Shown: positions 22,989 through 33,477, counted from the first letter of the stretch. The stretch is 64,000 nucleotides of DNA from Heliocidaris tuberculata (GCA_025618425.1 CM046833.1:31555833-31619832); one strand, 5' to 3'. Notes: generated by a model not told the origin, from the sequence alone. Numbers and translations are program-made.

Positions 22989-23542
22989 TTAAAGGGCTAT
23001 CCAGTCTTGGCAATATGATGATTTGTGTGAAAGAAGAAAAATAAGAAAAACAGGATGGTGAAAGTTTGAAAGAAATCGGACAAGGAATAAGAAAGTTATG
23101 GATTTTTGAAAAATGAAATCACTACATCTATGTGAATTCAATTGGCAATTTGGTGAATCGATTGTAACATACTGGCGGACATCTCTCCTGTATGTCACAC
23201 ACAAAAATATCATTATTTTGTGGTTTTTTCCGAAGTGCCTTTACTCTCGGGGTAGTACTCAAAATATACTGTAGATAGCATATTGTTATAGATCCTCACA
23301 AAAGAAAAAGATCCTACTGAGTGATACATTTTGAAAATTTTTTTTTAGTCATTTTGTGTGTTGGAGCGAATCACAGTGACATTACCTATTTGGCCAATTT
23401 GAAATTCCCATATGTTTAGTGATTACAACTTTCAAAATTCATAACTTTCTTATTGCTTTTCCGATTTCACCAATCTGCTTCTCTGATTTTTTTCCCTCTT
23501 TCTTTCAGAGCAACTTGTCATTAAGGATGGATTTTCCTTCAA
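22989..23542 (+). mobile_element. TTAA-flanked MITE family A, copy 2
   Basis: Same family as copy 1, at about 22993-23538, starting AGGGCTATCC. The left TTAA is intact. The right one has decayed to TCAA. Internal deletions are visible. Confidence 0.8.
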
Positions 23543-23827
23543 AACATATTGCAAAGTTAGAAAAATAAGGGAAAAAAATATATCGCCCTCTGCCTTACAG
23601 TAAAAAAAAAAGATTAATTATACATAGAATAAATGATAAGGAACGAAAAGTGCATAAATGTAATTTCAGTCACTTAATTTGGTAAATGACAATCTTTTGC
23701 AGCAAAATGGTCATTTCTACATGAGTGGAGAGGCTTCCCATCTGGAAGAACTCTAAACAACCTAGCCAAGCTAGGTGTCAGGTACATTGCACTTTGCAAA
23801 ATAGTACTTCCAGATTAAAGATAAAGT

Positions 23828-24185
23828 GAGTTATGGTCATGCAATTACTATACACAGTGAAAGAAACTGTCTCAAACCAATTTGGAAAGGTCGATCATGT
23901 CTACATAAGAATTTGGTGTATAGTTTGAGGTTTTTGAAACATCAAAATGATAAGAAATTGACTAAATCTTGCTGAAAGCACATGCAATGCACAAAGAAAT
24001 TGGTATATGGGACTACACGCCCATGTGGCATGAATGTTTGGCCCAAACACGTCAGCTTTTTCTCTGCATATTTTGCATCCTTTTCAGGGGACATTTCTAT
24101 TATGCTGTACCTCCAAACTGACATAAATGGAATGAGAAAGCTCACATATTATTATACATATTACAGCTCTGAAACAGAAGCAGTC
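23828..24185 (+). repeat. Interspersed ~360-bp repeat E, copy 2
   Basis: Same order of shared blocks as copy 1 at roughly 75-80% by eye. No open frame is conserved between the copies. Type unknown. Confidence 0.75.
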
Positions 24186-24189
24186 TTAA

Positions 24190-25132
24190 ACTCGCCAGAC
24201 TGAAGGTTTTGAGCCAAGCCAGACACGGACCAGACTAAAACTCAAATCGGGTCAACTCAGTAACAGAGGTCCAGTTGAAAAGAATTGTGAAAATGCTCAA
24301 TTTTTGTCATCTTTTATCACTCAGAAAGTGTATTTTTCTAATACATTTGTGTGTATATGTACATGTCTGCCTTGAGTAAGAGCGTGATGTAATATGTTTT
24401 ACATGTACAAACTAAAAAGCCCTCTGTGGAAAGAAAAGACATTCATTGAAACCAGTGTCAAAATTTTGATGATGAATTTAACTGTGTTTCTTGAAGAGTT
24501 CCTGAACTGGTCCAGAACCAGGTAAAGATTTTTAGAAGTTAACAAGCCAGACCAGACCAGACCAGGATTTTGGGTTGCGAGCTACAGCACCAACTACGCT
24601 GCACACCTGCATTTCAACAAGGAGGTGTTGATGCTGCAAACCGGTAGGTCAATGCATCCTGTCTCTGATGTCTTTTGAATGCTAATGATCTTGGGTTCTC
24701 ATGAGGTGTTCGACACAATTCAGGTATTCATCTCATAACAGATGATACAGGTTGATACAGGTTGATACTGTAGACTTCTCTTTTATAACTGACAGGTCTT
24801 AGGTAGCTTAGCGACATAAAGTGCCACGAAAAAACGCGTCCGGAACTCAAATGGTGAAATCGTTGGTTATAGTGGTGAATCAAAAGTTGTAATTTGACAT
24901 AAAATGAGGACAGTTGTGGTAATATTAAGCTATCACTTAATAATGTTTCTACCTTTTCATTCAATAAATTTATGATTTCCAAATTCCAACAATATGCATT
25001 TTGCGTTTCGGACACGTCTTTTTGTGCCATTACATTTCACTTATAAACTACCTTATATAACGTGCATTCTCTTTACCAACTTCTGAAGAACCACACTGAC
25101 GAGGGATATTTATCATAATAAATTCTTCACCT
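24190..25132. other. Intergenic DNA downstream of TMEM192
   Basis: A minus-strand frame at 24728-25030 has ordinary composition but no recognised motif, no intron context and no paralogue in the window. I do not call it a gene. Confidence 0.45.
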
Positions 25133-25280
25133 GGGATCTGTTTCATACAACTTTATATCAATAACAAGTCACAATGACTGTTATAAGCTACTGAAATCAA
25201 AGCATTTGATTGGCTGAAAGCAAATTTGTCCTAGATTTGTTACAATTGTTATTGATATCAAGTTTTATGAAACAGGCCCC
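25133..25280 (+). mobile_element. Short fold-back element, type TGTTTCAT
   Basis: Arms GTTTCATACAACTTTATATC and GATATCAAGTTTTATGAAAC. The loop contains TTTGATTGGCTGAAAG. Ends resemble GGGATCTG/CAGGCCCC. Confidence 0.65.
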
Positions 25281-25509
25281 TGAACCAAACTGTATGCTTT
25301 CCATTCTCTAATTACAATACTGAATGGGATACAGTCCCAGGAGTGGCGTTTGAATATTTGTCCTGCATGCAAGGATCATGCATCCATCAAATGGGAATTC
25401 TACCAAGTCCAGTATGAGCAAACTGTGACTTAATGCACACAGGAGCTTGTAATATACCAACTTTAAAGCATTATACTTTTACCCATTACACAACACGCCC
25501 ACTCCGATC

Positions 25510-25699
25510 GATGTCACATCCTATCAGTCTTTATTGTATGAACACACCTATGCCTGTACACTGTGGAGTGCATTCCCACCAGACCGGTGTCTACATGTAA
25601 GTCTAAGTCCAACTAGCAGATGTCACATCTTGACAGTCTTGATGGCGTGAACACACCTAGGCTTGCATGCTGTTGAGTACATTCCCACCAGATGGGTGA
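25510..25699 (-). repeat. Tandem duplication of the TMEM192 stop-codon region
   Basis: Two units offset by 109 bases (about 25510-25590 and 25618-25699) share GTGTTCA, GGTGGGAATG and flanking text. On the coding strand the upper unit reads HPSGGNVLNSMQA-stop and the lower unit reads HRSGGNALHSVQA-stop. The lower one lies after the real stop codon. Confidence 0.8.
25530..25535 (-). terminator. Candidate poly(A) signal of TMEM192
   Basis: AATAAA on the minus strand about 120 bases past the stop codon, inside the duplicated 3' segment. The corresponding position in the other copy has no AATAAA. Confidence 0.4.
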
Positions 25700-25810
25700 G
25701 TTAGGCGTGTGAGGCGTAGAATCTTCTTGCTAAGATACGCAGTATGCAGTTTGAGATAGTGGATCATGTCTGCTTGCCGTTCCAACAAATTCTCCAAATA
25801 GCCTGTGTCC
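25657..25810 (-). CDS. TMEM192: TMEM192 terminal exon
   Basis: 154 nt from the acceptor ACTTTCTTAG to TAG at 25657-25659. It encodes DTGYLENLLERQADMIHYLK and then the LHTAYLSKKILRL tail, ending NSMQA. The last about 14 codons are duplicated in the 3' UTR (see the tandem duplication at 25510-25699). Confidence 0.87.
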
Positions 25811-28445
25811 CTAAGAAAGTAGGAGAGAAAGAGAGAGAGAGAGAGATTTAGGGCAAGCTATACCTAAGCAAAGTGTTAGGAAATTGTGCTACAGGTATAT
25901 ATAGTGAAACCTGTACATTCAGACAGCTCAAGGGATACAAGAAAAGCAGTCTTTATGAGCAGGTGGTCTTTATCTACATGTTCCTTCAATACACATTTCA
26001 ATGAGAAAAACCCTTCAAGGGAAATAAAATTCTGGGTCCCTTGCATAAAACTTACCATAACTTTGCCATCAATGGTAACTCCCATGGAAACGTTGATTTT
26101 GATTGGCTGTTGAGTGATGTTACCATGGTAGTTACCAATGATAGCAAAGTTACCATTAATGCTAAGTTTTATGCAACGGGGCCCTGGTCTTTGTAGACAG
26201 GTGGTCTTTCTATACAGGTGGTTGCTAAAGAATGTTTGACTGTAACTACATGTACAATTATTTGTTGAATGTGTTTTTATTTCCAGTACATGCATGGTTT
26301 TTAATGTCTCCAAATGGTCTCCTTCAGAGTGACATAAGAGTTACTCAGGGCTGTGTGATAGATACATGTTTACAATTAGAGGGATGGATGATGGAGAAAG
26401 TAAGAGGCAGAGAGAATGAGGGGTGGGGGGGGGGGGGCAAGAGAGGAGATATTCATATCAATAAACAATAGAAGGTATAGGTAGTGCAGGAATTTACCAT
26501 TGAAGATCAGGGCCCTCTTGCATAAAAAGTTGAGATTAAACACAACTCAAAAAATTAAACGCAAGTCCCAAATACGAGATCTGGCTGATTGGTTGAAAAT
26601 TGAGTTACGTTTAATTTTTTGAGTTGCCTTTAATTGCAACTTTTTATGCAAGAGGGCCCAGGTAAGGTTGACGAGGGCTGAGTGAAAGATGCATGTATAA
26701 TATGAGAGGAGTAGAGATACATAATGAAAGAGAACTAGAGAGAGAGAGAGAGAGAGGGGAGAGAGAGGTAGAAGGAGAGGGGGTTGGGTAGACAGGGTGA
26801 GGGTTCTTACTTATAACCAATATCAGGGATGGTTGCCGAAGGCTGTGTAATAGAAGCATTAAATTCTTCCTGTTCAACATCCGGCAAAGATCGTCTCTGG
26901 TTGAAACGACACACAAGTACTGTTGAAAGAATAAAATGCAATCATTCAATCAATCAATAAATCAATCAATCGATCAATCAATAAAATACATTCATGTACC
27001 AGGCAGAAACTGGCAAACAGCATGGCCAGCTGATGTACATGTCTAAGAATACACATTTCAAAATTTTGACCATTCTTTCAATGTTGCATCACCCAAATAT
27101 GTTTGTGTACCCTTGATGTCATTGACAATGTGTGTAATTGTAAATAATAATCTACATTTAACAATAATACGGTGAAACCTGTATATAAAGACCACTCAAG
27201 GGAGACAAGAAATATGTAGGGACACTGATTTTCCGTGATCACGGAAAACGGACGGAATTCACGGAAATGACCATTTGAAACGGAAAATGCAATTTGGAAC
27301 GGAAAATCGCGGAAAACCCCTTTTACCTCAAAATTGTTCATTTTTTCAAGAATAAAATTGTAAAACTTACACTATTCTTGTGATTTGTTACGCAGTGAAA
27401 AAATATCGGGCCTAAAATCATGGTTAATAACTCCGAATACTTAGCGATATTCATCAGATTCTTCGGAGACAGGGCGCTGCCATTTTGTTTCGCTGGACCA
27501 ATGGAGATTGTGACACAAATCACGGTACAATAGGAGCAGCGAATCCCTATTATGCAAGCTAGGCGCATACTCATGCGGCCGAGAGGGAAGTAAGGCAGGA
27601 TTGCCGTACACTGCTAGCACATTTTTAGTAAAGGGGCTGGCGTGTGCGCCTAGTATTACGTAGACGTAAACTAAGCACGCATACGCCAGCAGCGGGCGCT
27701 AAGTGCTGCGAGATTGTACACACGCTGTTGTACAGTTCGTAAAAGGGGCTGGCGTGTGCGCCTAACATCGATCGATCGCTGACATGACAGCCAATGCAAG
27801 ACTGAAAATGTTTTCGTCGACGTCGCGTCGTACGGTGCAGTGCGATAGATCTTAGAGTGCTCAGAAATCGTAAGAGTTCTGTGCATCATGTTGAAATAAT
27901 CTGGGTACTACACAGATTTTCATGGTGTGTCATGTAAGATTTTTTTTTGATCCAGTCGAATACCTGAATTTTAACTGACTTTGTAATGTTAGAACATTTG
28001 TACCCTACAAGTTCATGTTTGTATGCAAATCTTATGTAAATGGAATTTTAGTTTTTTCATGTGTACAAAGTCTATGGCAAAACGGAATTTACGTTTTTCA
28101 GCCCATCTGAAACGGAATTCCAGATTTTCTGAAACGGAAAAGGCCATTTTTTGAAACGGAAAATCAGTGTCCCTAAATATGGTCTCTATGAGCAGTTGGT
28201 CTTTATGCACAGGTTCCTTTAATACTAGTTTCAATGAGAAACACTTTTCAAGGGAAACAAAAATTGTGGTCTTTATAGACAGGTGGTTTTTCTATACAGG
28301 TGGTCACGAAAGCAGGTTTGAGTGTAATAACAACAACATTACAACTACTGCTACTAAGAAGAAGAAGAAGAATGATAATAATGATGATAATTCTAAGAAA
28401 AATAATAATAATTTTAATGATAGTAAAAATAATAAGAAGAATAAA

Positions 28446-28477
<32 letters not shown>

Positions 28478-28499
28478 TAACAATAATAATAATAATAAC

Positions 28500-28590
<91 letters not shown>

Positions 28591-31500
28591 TATAACAAAA
28601 ATAAAGAAGCAAAGCAATGATACTAAAACAAATACTAAAATTCTGTTCTTGTAAAGCGCATATCACATATGATATAAAGCAGGCTATGATTAACTGATTA
28701 GCTTTGGAAATCAACCAGCTCTAGCTCCAGTAACCGTTATTAGTGCAGTGCATTCCAAGGAATAATCCTCCAAAGTATCCATATACTTGAACTGTGTCGA
28801 GTGTGGCAAATCTTGATTAATGTCTTGCCAAAGAATATTAGTGCTGTAACAGGGATTTGAACCCATGCCTCATTATTTGCAGTCTAGAGACTTATCCACT
28901 AGACCACAGCACTTCTACACATTTCCGGGTTAGATACCTAAATGATATAAAGTAAAAGAAGTGCCCTCCTGACTTACCTGTGTATCTCAATAAACCTGCT
29001 AGAGCAAGAATGACCTCCAGCGTTACGATGATTAGTGCAGGCCAGGCTGGACTAGTTATAGAGTCATCCATGAATAATCCACTGAGAACCAACATAGCTG
29101 CATTACCTATGTCAATCCCGAAATAGAACCAGGTTTTATTTTTCATATCATGATGCATTGCAAGCAAATACAATAATAGACACAAGTATGCTTGGAACAT
29201 GCTGTAATATCAATTCAGATTACATTCAGATTACAGCCTTTAGAGAAAGACCAGACATCCATTTTTTATCTAACCTACTAACTACTGAATTCTCTCATTC
29301 CCATAGGCTTAATACAGGGACAAACCGATTCCCATAGGCGATGGGTTAATGGCATTTCAGATCATAAACTGTATTAAAGTGGACATCTATAGAAAAAACC
29401 CTTTGCCTCTTCAGCCTGCATTTTTTCCCCTTCACCTCCAGTCTATGAATAGATCTGACTATAATCTACAAATAACACCCGGCTGTAAGTTCATTAGTTG
29501 TAAACGTGTACATCGAGACATGACTACATGCAGAGGCGGCGGAACGTCGGGCTCAGACAATGGAAGTGGGGGGAGGGGGGACCTTTTTTTTGGCGGACAA
29601 AAGGTGCCCCCCACTTCCATTGTCCAAGCCCGACGCTCCGCCGCCTCTGACTACATGTATTTCTCAATTTGTTTACGAATCAAAGCATCTACAATGGAAG
29701 TCTTATGAATTGTCTCAACCAATTTGCATTTCATTGCAGCCTAGTTTTGTAGTCGCCAAAGGCTGGCTTGAGGCGAAAATGTGTTCACTCATTGCCTCAT
29801 TTATCAATATTTCTTGCTTTCAAACACGAGAAATCATGGCAACTTGCAAATTACACTTTGCTAATGCATGCCTATTAGAAAAAGAAAGTAAAGCCAACTT
29901 GATGGTAAAAATAGAGTGTAACATATGACTAGCTCTCAGCCAATCATTTGATTAGGAATCACAAGACTGTTTTATGAAGTTTACTAAGCCATACAGGAAC
30001 ACTAACCAATTGATATCATATAGAGAGGAACGCGTTTCAGCATCTGTGTCTTGCGATAGAACTGCAGGTAACCATGACGCATGGACCGTCGGTGAATGAA
30101 GTGAAGATAACGTTCAAACACAAGGAGGAGAAGCCAGACAGACGTCTGGAGATAGACGATGATGGGGAGGCTACATTTATGAGACTGATCCTCCTCTGTG
30201 TTGTTGAATATGGTGAAGTGCATGAGAAAGGATAGGACCACATGGGCAACCTACCAAGTGGAATGAAATAATTAACAGTAATACATGTAAAAATATGCAT
30301 TTATTGTCCCGTTAGAAATTTGTTTTCACTGGTATAAATTTACAAACAAATGAATTCAGAAAGAAGCACAGGTTACGCTATCCGCTAAGTTACAACATAG
30401 AATAATAGAATAGAATAAGCTATGAGACTGATGCTGTGTGAAAGTCTGATGTGTGCTTGAGAATGACATACGGCGTGAGAAGGGCTAAAAACCTCATGGC
30501 CAACCTGTGACGGAGAGATACAGAGAGATAGAGGAAATATGTAAATAATCACAAACAGTGAGAAGGAAGAGAAAGAGAGAAAGAAATTAACTGTCATTTA
30601 GTACCTAAAACCTACTCTAGCCTCAAGAGTGCAAGCTTTGCATACTTTTGAGTTATCTTTTTCTTCAGATATTATGTCTGCAGGTTACACGTAAGGTTCT
30701 AGGTTCTACTTTTTAAATAATATGTATATTTTTTCATAAAGAATAGTCAATGTGTCATTGTGGATGCTCCAACATATGCTCCAGCCTCCAGTGACAATTG
30801 CTCCAGATGGGCTTTATTTCATCAAAGATAAAGGGTTAAGGTTAGGGTTGCAAGTGGGCTAAGGTTAAGGTTAAGGTTAAGGTTAAGGTTAAGGTTAAGG
30901 TTAAGGTTAAGGTTAAGGTTAAGGTTAAGGTTAGGGTTAAGGTTGGGGTTAAGGTCAAGGTTAAGGTTAAGGTTAAGGTTAAGGTTAAGGTTAAGGTTAA
31001 GGTTAAGGTTAAGGTTGGGGTTAAGGTTAAGTCGCCATAATGTTTAAAGTGTATTTAAACTTCAATAACTCTTAAATAGAATTAACATTTTAAGCTCATA
31101 TTTTGAGTATAGTATAGCGACATGGAACCCCTAACATGCAGAGCAAAATATTTTTGGGTGATTGGTAGGCTTTGAAATCTACTCTGGCCTCAGAGCATAG
31201 GCTTTGCATACTTTTGAGTTATCTTTTACTTCAGACATTCCATCTGCAGGTTATGCATGGGGTTTTAGGTTACTATGTATATTTTTTCATAATGTGTCAT
31301 CATATGCTCCAGCGACTATTGCTCTGGGGTGGTATTCTGAGATTTATTTTATCTTGATTTTAGTGAAATAATTTTAATTGTCATAACAAAATGTACGCTT
31401 ATGGCGCATCATTGGTTAATGCCTGCGCAAAAGTGGCTGCGTACGTGGAATTCATCTGCGCAAACACCAATGAAATGTTCCAATTTGAAATTTGTTATGA

Positions 31501-32262
31501 CAATTAAAATATTTTCACTAAAATCAAAGATAAAATAAATCTCAGAATACCACCCCTGGGCTTTATTTCTTCAAAGATATAGGATTAGGGTTGCAATAAG
31601 GTTAGGTATAGGAGTTGGGTCCAGGGTTAAAGTTTAGTATTCGGTTAGTGTGGTAGAAATATCTCTGGAGCATGTGTCGCAGAACCGTCATTGTGAACAG
31701 GCGTCTGGTGGATCCCTGCAAATAAGTAAACATAACATGCATACAGACTTTTTTACAGAGCTTCATCGTGCACATTATCAGTTAAAACATCTACATTTAT
31801 TTACCTTATAAAAATTCAATTCAGTGAGGTGGATCCTCCTCTAAATATGATACCTGAGGTAACACAATAATAATTCATTCTTCATACTAGTTTGTAAGAC
31901 AAAAATCAAAGTATGATACAGAATATTGTTCACTGATTGTTAGGTTACTTTTGCAAATTTTATACAGATTTACCATTATTTTTGTAAATGCAATTATCTG
32001 GACCACTGTACATGTAAATTATTCATCACAATTCAGATTTGCCACAATGATGTTTTTTTTTTCATTAAGCCATTTACCTAGATCCATCTACATGTATCTA
32101 ACTCACCAAAATGATCATCTGCAGGATAGCTGCCCAAACTGTTCTGATAGGACGAAATCTGGGGGATTCTTCAGATGCCAGCCCATTACTTGGGATAAGC
32201 TCCTCCTCATCATTCTGAAACTCTGCTGAAGGGGTTCCAGCCTCACCATCAAAGAAATAGCC
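25657..32262 (-). CDS. TMEM192: TMEM192, lysosomal four-helix membrane protein (first exon not found)
   Basis: Five exons on the minus strand join in phase: 32107-32262, 30007-30250, 28978-29106, 26811-26919 and 25657-25810. They give 263 residues plus stop, against about 271 in human TMEM192, so only a few N-terminal residues are missing. Visible features are an acidic N-terminal tail (FQNDEEELIP), TM1 (about residues 41-64), TM2 (about 81-97), the motif LQFYRKTQMLKR, TM3 (about 134-146), TM4 (about 156-175), and a helical tail LLERQADMIHYLKLHTAYLS. Order, spacing and the motifs RxTxxLKR and QxDxIxYLKxH match TMEM192 as I recall it. The family sits in late endosome and lysosome membranes. 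Its molecular role is unclear. The start exon must lie at higher coordinates. The 40-52 kb region there is occupied by LINEs. Confidence 0.88.
25907..26245 (+). mobile_element. MITE family D copy, interrupted by a fold-back element
   Basis: Begins GTGAAACCTGTACATTCAGA and ends CTATACAGGTGGTTGC. The middle (about 26034-26185) is a separate palindromic element with ends GGGTCCCTTGCATAAAAC and GTTTTATGCAACGGGGCCC. Confidence 0.7.
26034..26185 (+). mobile_element. Short fold-back element, type GCATAAAA
   Basis: About 150 bp. Arms CCTTGCATAAAACTTACCAT and its complement surround a loop with GATTGGCTG. Inserted in a family D MITE. Confidence 0.7.
26511..26660 (+). mobile_element. Short fold-back element, second copy
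   Basis: Ends GGGCCCTCTTGCATAAAAAG and CTTTTTATGCAAGAGGGCCC. Loop GCTGATTGGTTGAAA. About 85% like the copy at 21770. Lies in a TMEM192 intron. Confidence 0.75.
26811..26919 (-). CDS. TMEM192: TMEM192 exon after TM4
   Basis: 109 nt, phase 1 in and phase 2 out. The acceptor is CTTTCAACAG and the donor GTAAGA. It encodes LVCRFNQRRSLPDVEQEEF followed by NASITQPSATIPDIGY, the cytosolic tail. Confidence 0.85.
27171..28326 (+). mobile_element. Outer MITE family D copy, interrupted
   Basis: The left part (27171-27217, GTGAAACCTGTATATAAAGAC) and right part (28175-28326, ending TATACAGGTGGTCACGAAAG) belong to the same family as 25907-26245. They are split by the 957-bp element. Confidence 0.7.
27210..28182 (+). 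mobile_element. 957-bp element with 19-bp inverted ends, nested in another repeat
   Basis: 27218-28174 begins AGGGACACTGATTTTCCGT and ends with its exact complement. The flanks AAATATGT and AAATATGG agree at seven of eight bases. A GC-richer core (27590-27860) contains the block GGGGCTGGCGTGTGCGCCTA twice. No intact transposase is seen. Confidence 0.8.
28330..28592 (+). repeat. AAT/AAC/AAG microsatellite
   Basis: Imperfect then perfect (AAT)n, about 130 bases pure at the right end. It lies just after the family D MITE. The translated Asn, Ile or Leu homopolymers in the frames across it are artefacts. Confidence 0.95.
28785..28915 (-). mobile_element. tRNA-derived SINE, copy 2 (partial)
   Basis: On the minus strand: A box TGGTCTAGTGG (28906-28896), B box GGTTCAAATCC (28863-28853), and the same TTTGGCAAGACATTAATC body. 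It sits in a TMEM192 intron, ending about 60 bases from an exon. Confidence 0.75.
28978..29106 (-). CDS. TMEM192: TMEM192 exon with TM3 and TM4
   Basis: 129 nt, phase 1 in and phase 1 out. The acceptor GACATAG at 29107 keeps the frame and aligns GNAAMLVLSG with the family. A longer open frame extends upstream to an ATG at 29200, but using it breaks the phase. The donor is GTAAGT. Confidence 0.85.
29523..29657 (+). mobile_element. 119-bp hAT-like fold-back MITE
   Basis: 29531-29649 is an almost complete inverted repeat, with ends CAGAGGCGGCGGAACGTCGG and CCGCCGCCTCTG. It is flanked by ACTACATG on both sides (8 bp). The arms meet at a short G/T-rich loop. Confidence 0.82.
30007..30250 (-). CDS. 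TMEM192: TMEM192 exon with TM1-TM2 and basic loop
   Basis: 244 nt, phase 0 in and phase 1 out. The donor is GTTAGT. It encodes VAHVVLSFLMHFTIF, an Asn/Asp/Glu-rich loop with a Cys, TM2 (LPIIVYLQTSVWLLLLVF) and the conserved basic loop ending LKRVPLYMIS. Confidence 0.88.
30838..31031 (+). repeat. TTAAGG hexamer tract (telomere-like)
   Basis: About 28 uninterrupted or near-perfect units of GGTTAA, with scattered TTAGGG and TTGGGG variants. It follows a fragment that is duplicated without the tract at 31560-31620. Confidence 0.9.
31322..31556 (+). mobile_element. Fold-back element inserted in a duplicated segment
   Basis: About 235 bp. Ends GGTGGTATTCTGAGATTTAT and its complement. The loop holds CATTGGTTAATG. 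The flanking sequence matches 30600-30850 on both sides, which shows the empty site. Confidence 0.75.
32107..32262 (-). CDS. TMEM192: TMEM192 exon with acidic tail and TM1
   Basis: 156 nt, phase 0 at both ends. The acceptor is AATCTCCAG and the donor GTGAGT. It encodes an N-terminal acidic region and RPIRTVWAAILQMIIL, the first half of TM1. Confidence 0.87.
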
Positions 32263-32539
32263 CTGGAGATTGGAAAAAGAACCAACACAGTAATTAGTTA
32301 TAGACCGTCACCGGACTTATGTGTTACCCAGCTGTATGAAAGAAGTTACAGAGATAACAAGAGAACGATTTACAGTGTTTGAAGACAGTATGTCTGTCGT
32401 TCAAAACACACATTTAAACAGATGAGATTTGAGACATGTATAAGAGATATAAGAGACATGCCCAAAATGAGGAGCCAATGACATTACATATCTCCTTCTC
32501 CTTTGGATAAGTTAATATAAAGCACATACATGTAGAGAA

Positions 32540-33128
32540 TTAAAGGGCAATCCAACCTTGGTAATGAAATGGTTTGTGTGAAAGCAGAAAAATAAAAACA
32601 GGACGGTGAAAGTTTGAAAGAAATCGGACAAGGAATAAGAAAGTTATGAATGTTTGAAAAATGAGATCACTACATCTATGTAAATCTCAAATTGGCAATT
32701 TGGTGATTCGATTGTGACATGTTTGTGGACAACTCTCCCATTTGTCATACACAAAAATATCATTAATTTGCGGTTTTCTTCGAGGCGCTTTTACCCTCGG
32801 GGCAGTACTCAGAATATATTGGAGATAGCATCTTGTTATAGGTCCTCATGAAAGAAAGAGATCCTACTGAGCAATACATTTTGAAAAAAGTGACATTTTA
32901 GTCATTTTGTGTGTTGGAGTGAATGGGGAAGTTGTCCACATCTACATCACAGTGACATTACCTATTCGGCCAATTTGAAATTCCCATATGTATAGTGATT
33001 ACAACTTTCAAAAATTCATAACTTTCTTATTGCTTGTCCGATTTCGTTCAAACTTTTACCAATCTTCTTCTCTGATTTTTCCTCTTTCTTTCAAAGCAAC
33101 TTGCTATTAAGGTTGGATTTCCCTTTAA
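32540..33128 (+). mobile_element. TTAA-flanked MITE family A, copy 3
   Basis: 581 bp (32544-33124), TTAA on both sides, close to copy 1 in sequence and orientation. It lies upstream of the first visible TMEM192 exon. Confidence 0.85.
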
Positions 33129-33477
33129 GTATTAATTATTATATTTCCTAATCCTGTTATCTGATTGGTTGAAAGTGAGGTCATGTTTGTAACCATGCCC
33201 GCAAAAATGAACTATGCCCACGGGCATAGTTAAATTTTGCTGCGATCCCCATTGGTTTACGTGTAAAAAATTACTTTGTGCGAGCGTGGATACCATAATC
33301 GCAGTGCGATTTGATTGCTAAATTTATTTTACTTGCACAAAAGACCTGCGATCTCCTATCTCGATTTATCTCCCATTTTTAAGTTTATCAACAGTTTGAT
33401 GATTTTTAAATGTGATGACCCCATGATTGGTAAGTCGCACATGTATTCTTTGACTCTTACCTGGCTTTGTTCGGTAT

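Larger units (their letters stand above)
30600..31640 (+). repeat. Local duplication of ~250 bp
   Basis: 30600-30860 and 31168-31610 share CTACTCT, CTTTGCATACTTTTGAGTTA, ATATGCTCCAGC and GGGCTTTATTTC. The second copy is split by the fold-back element at 31322-31556. Only the first copy expands into the long TTAAGG tract. Confidence 0.78.

Noticed and set aside
24728..25030. 100-codon minus-strand frame downstream of TMEM192
   Set aside because: It starts at a plausible ATG but has no recognisable domain, no splice context and no second copy to compare. Chance open frames of this length are expected in AT-rich DNA of this size.
28167..28714. Long Asn, Ile, Leu or Tyr homopolymer frames
   Set aside because: An AAT microsatellite is open in several frames on both strands by nature.
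28892..29200. Longer TMEM192 exon starting at the ATG at 29200
   Set aside because: Both nearby acceptors either break the phase with the exon at 30007-30250 or add residues not expected in the family. The acceptor at 29107 fits phase and alignment.
30838..31031. Chromosome end or fusion point
   Set aside because: The repeat is TTAAGG with unique DNA and a TMEM192 intron on both sides, and a short seed is present in the sister copy. Local expansion explains it.
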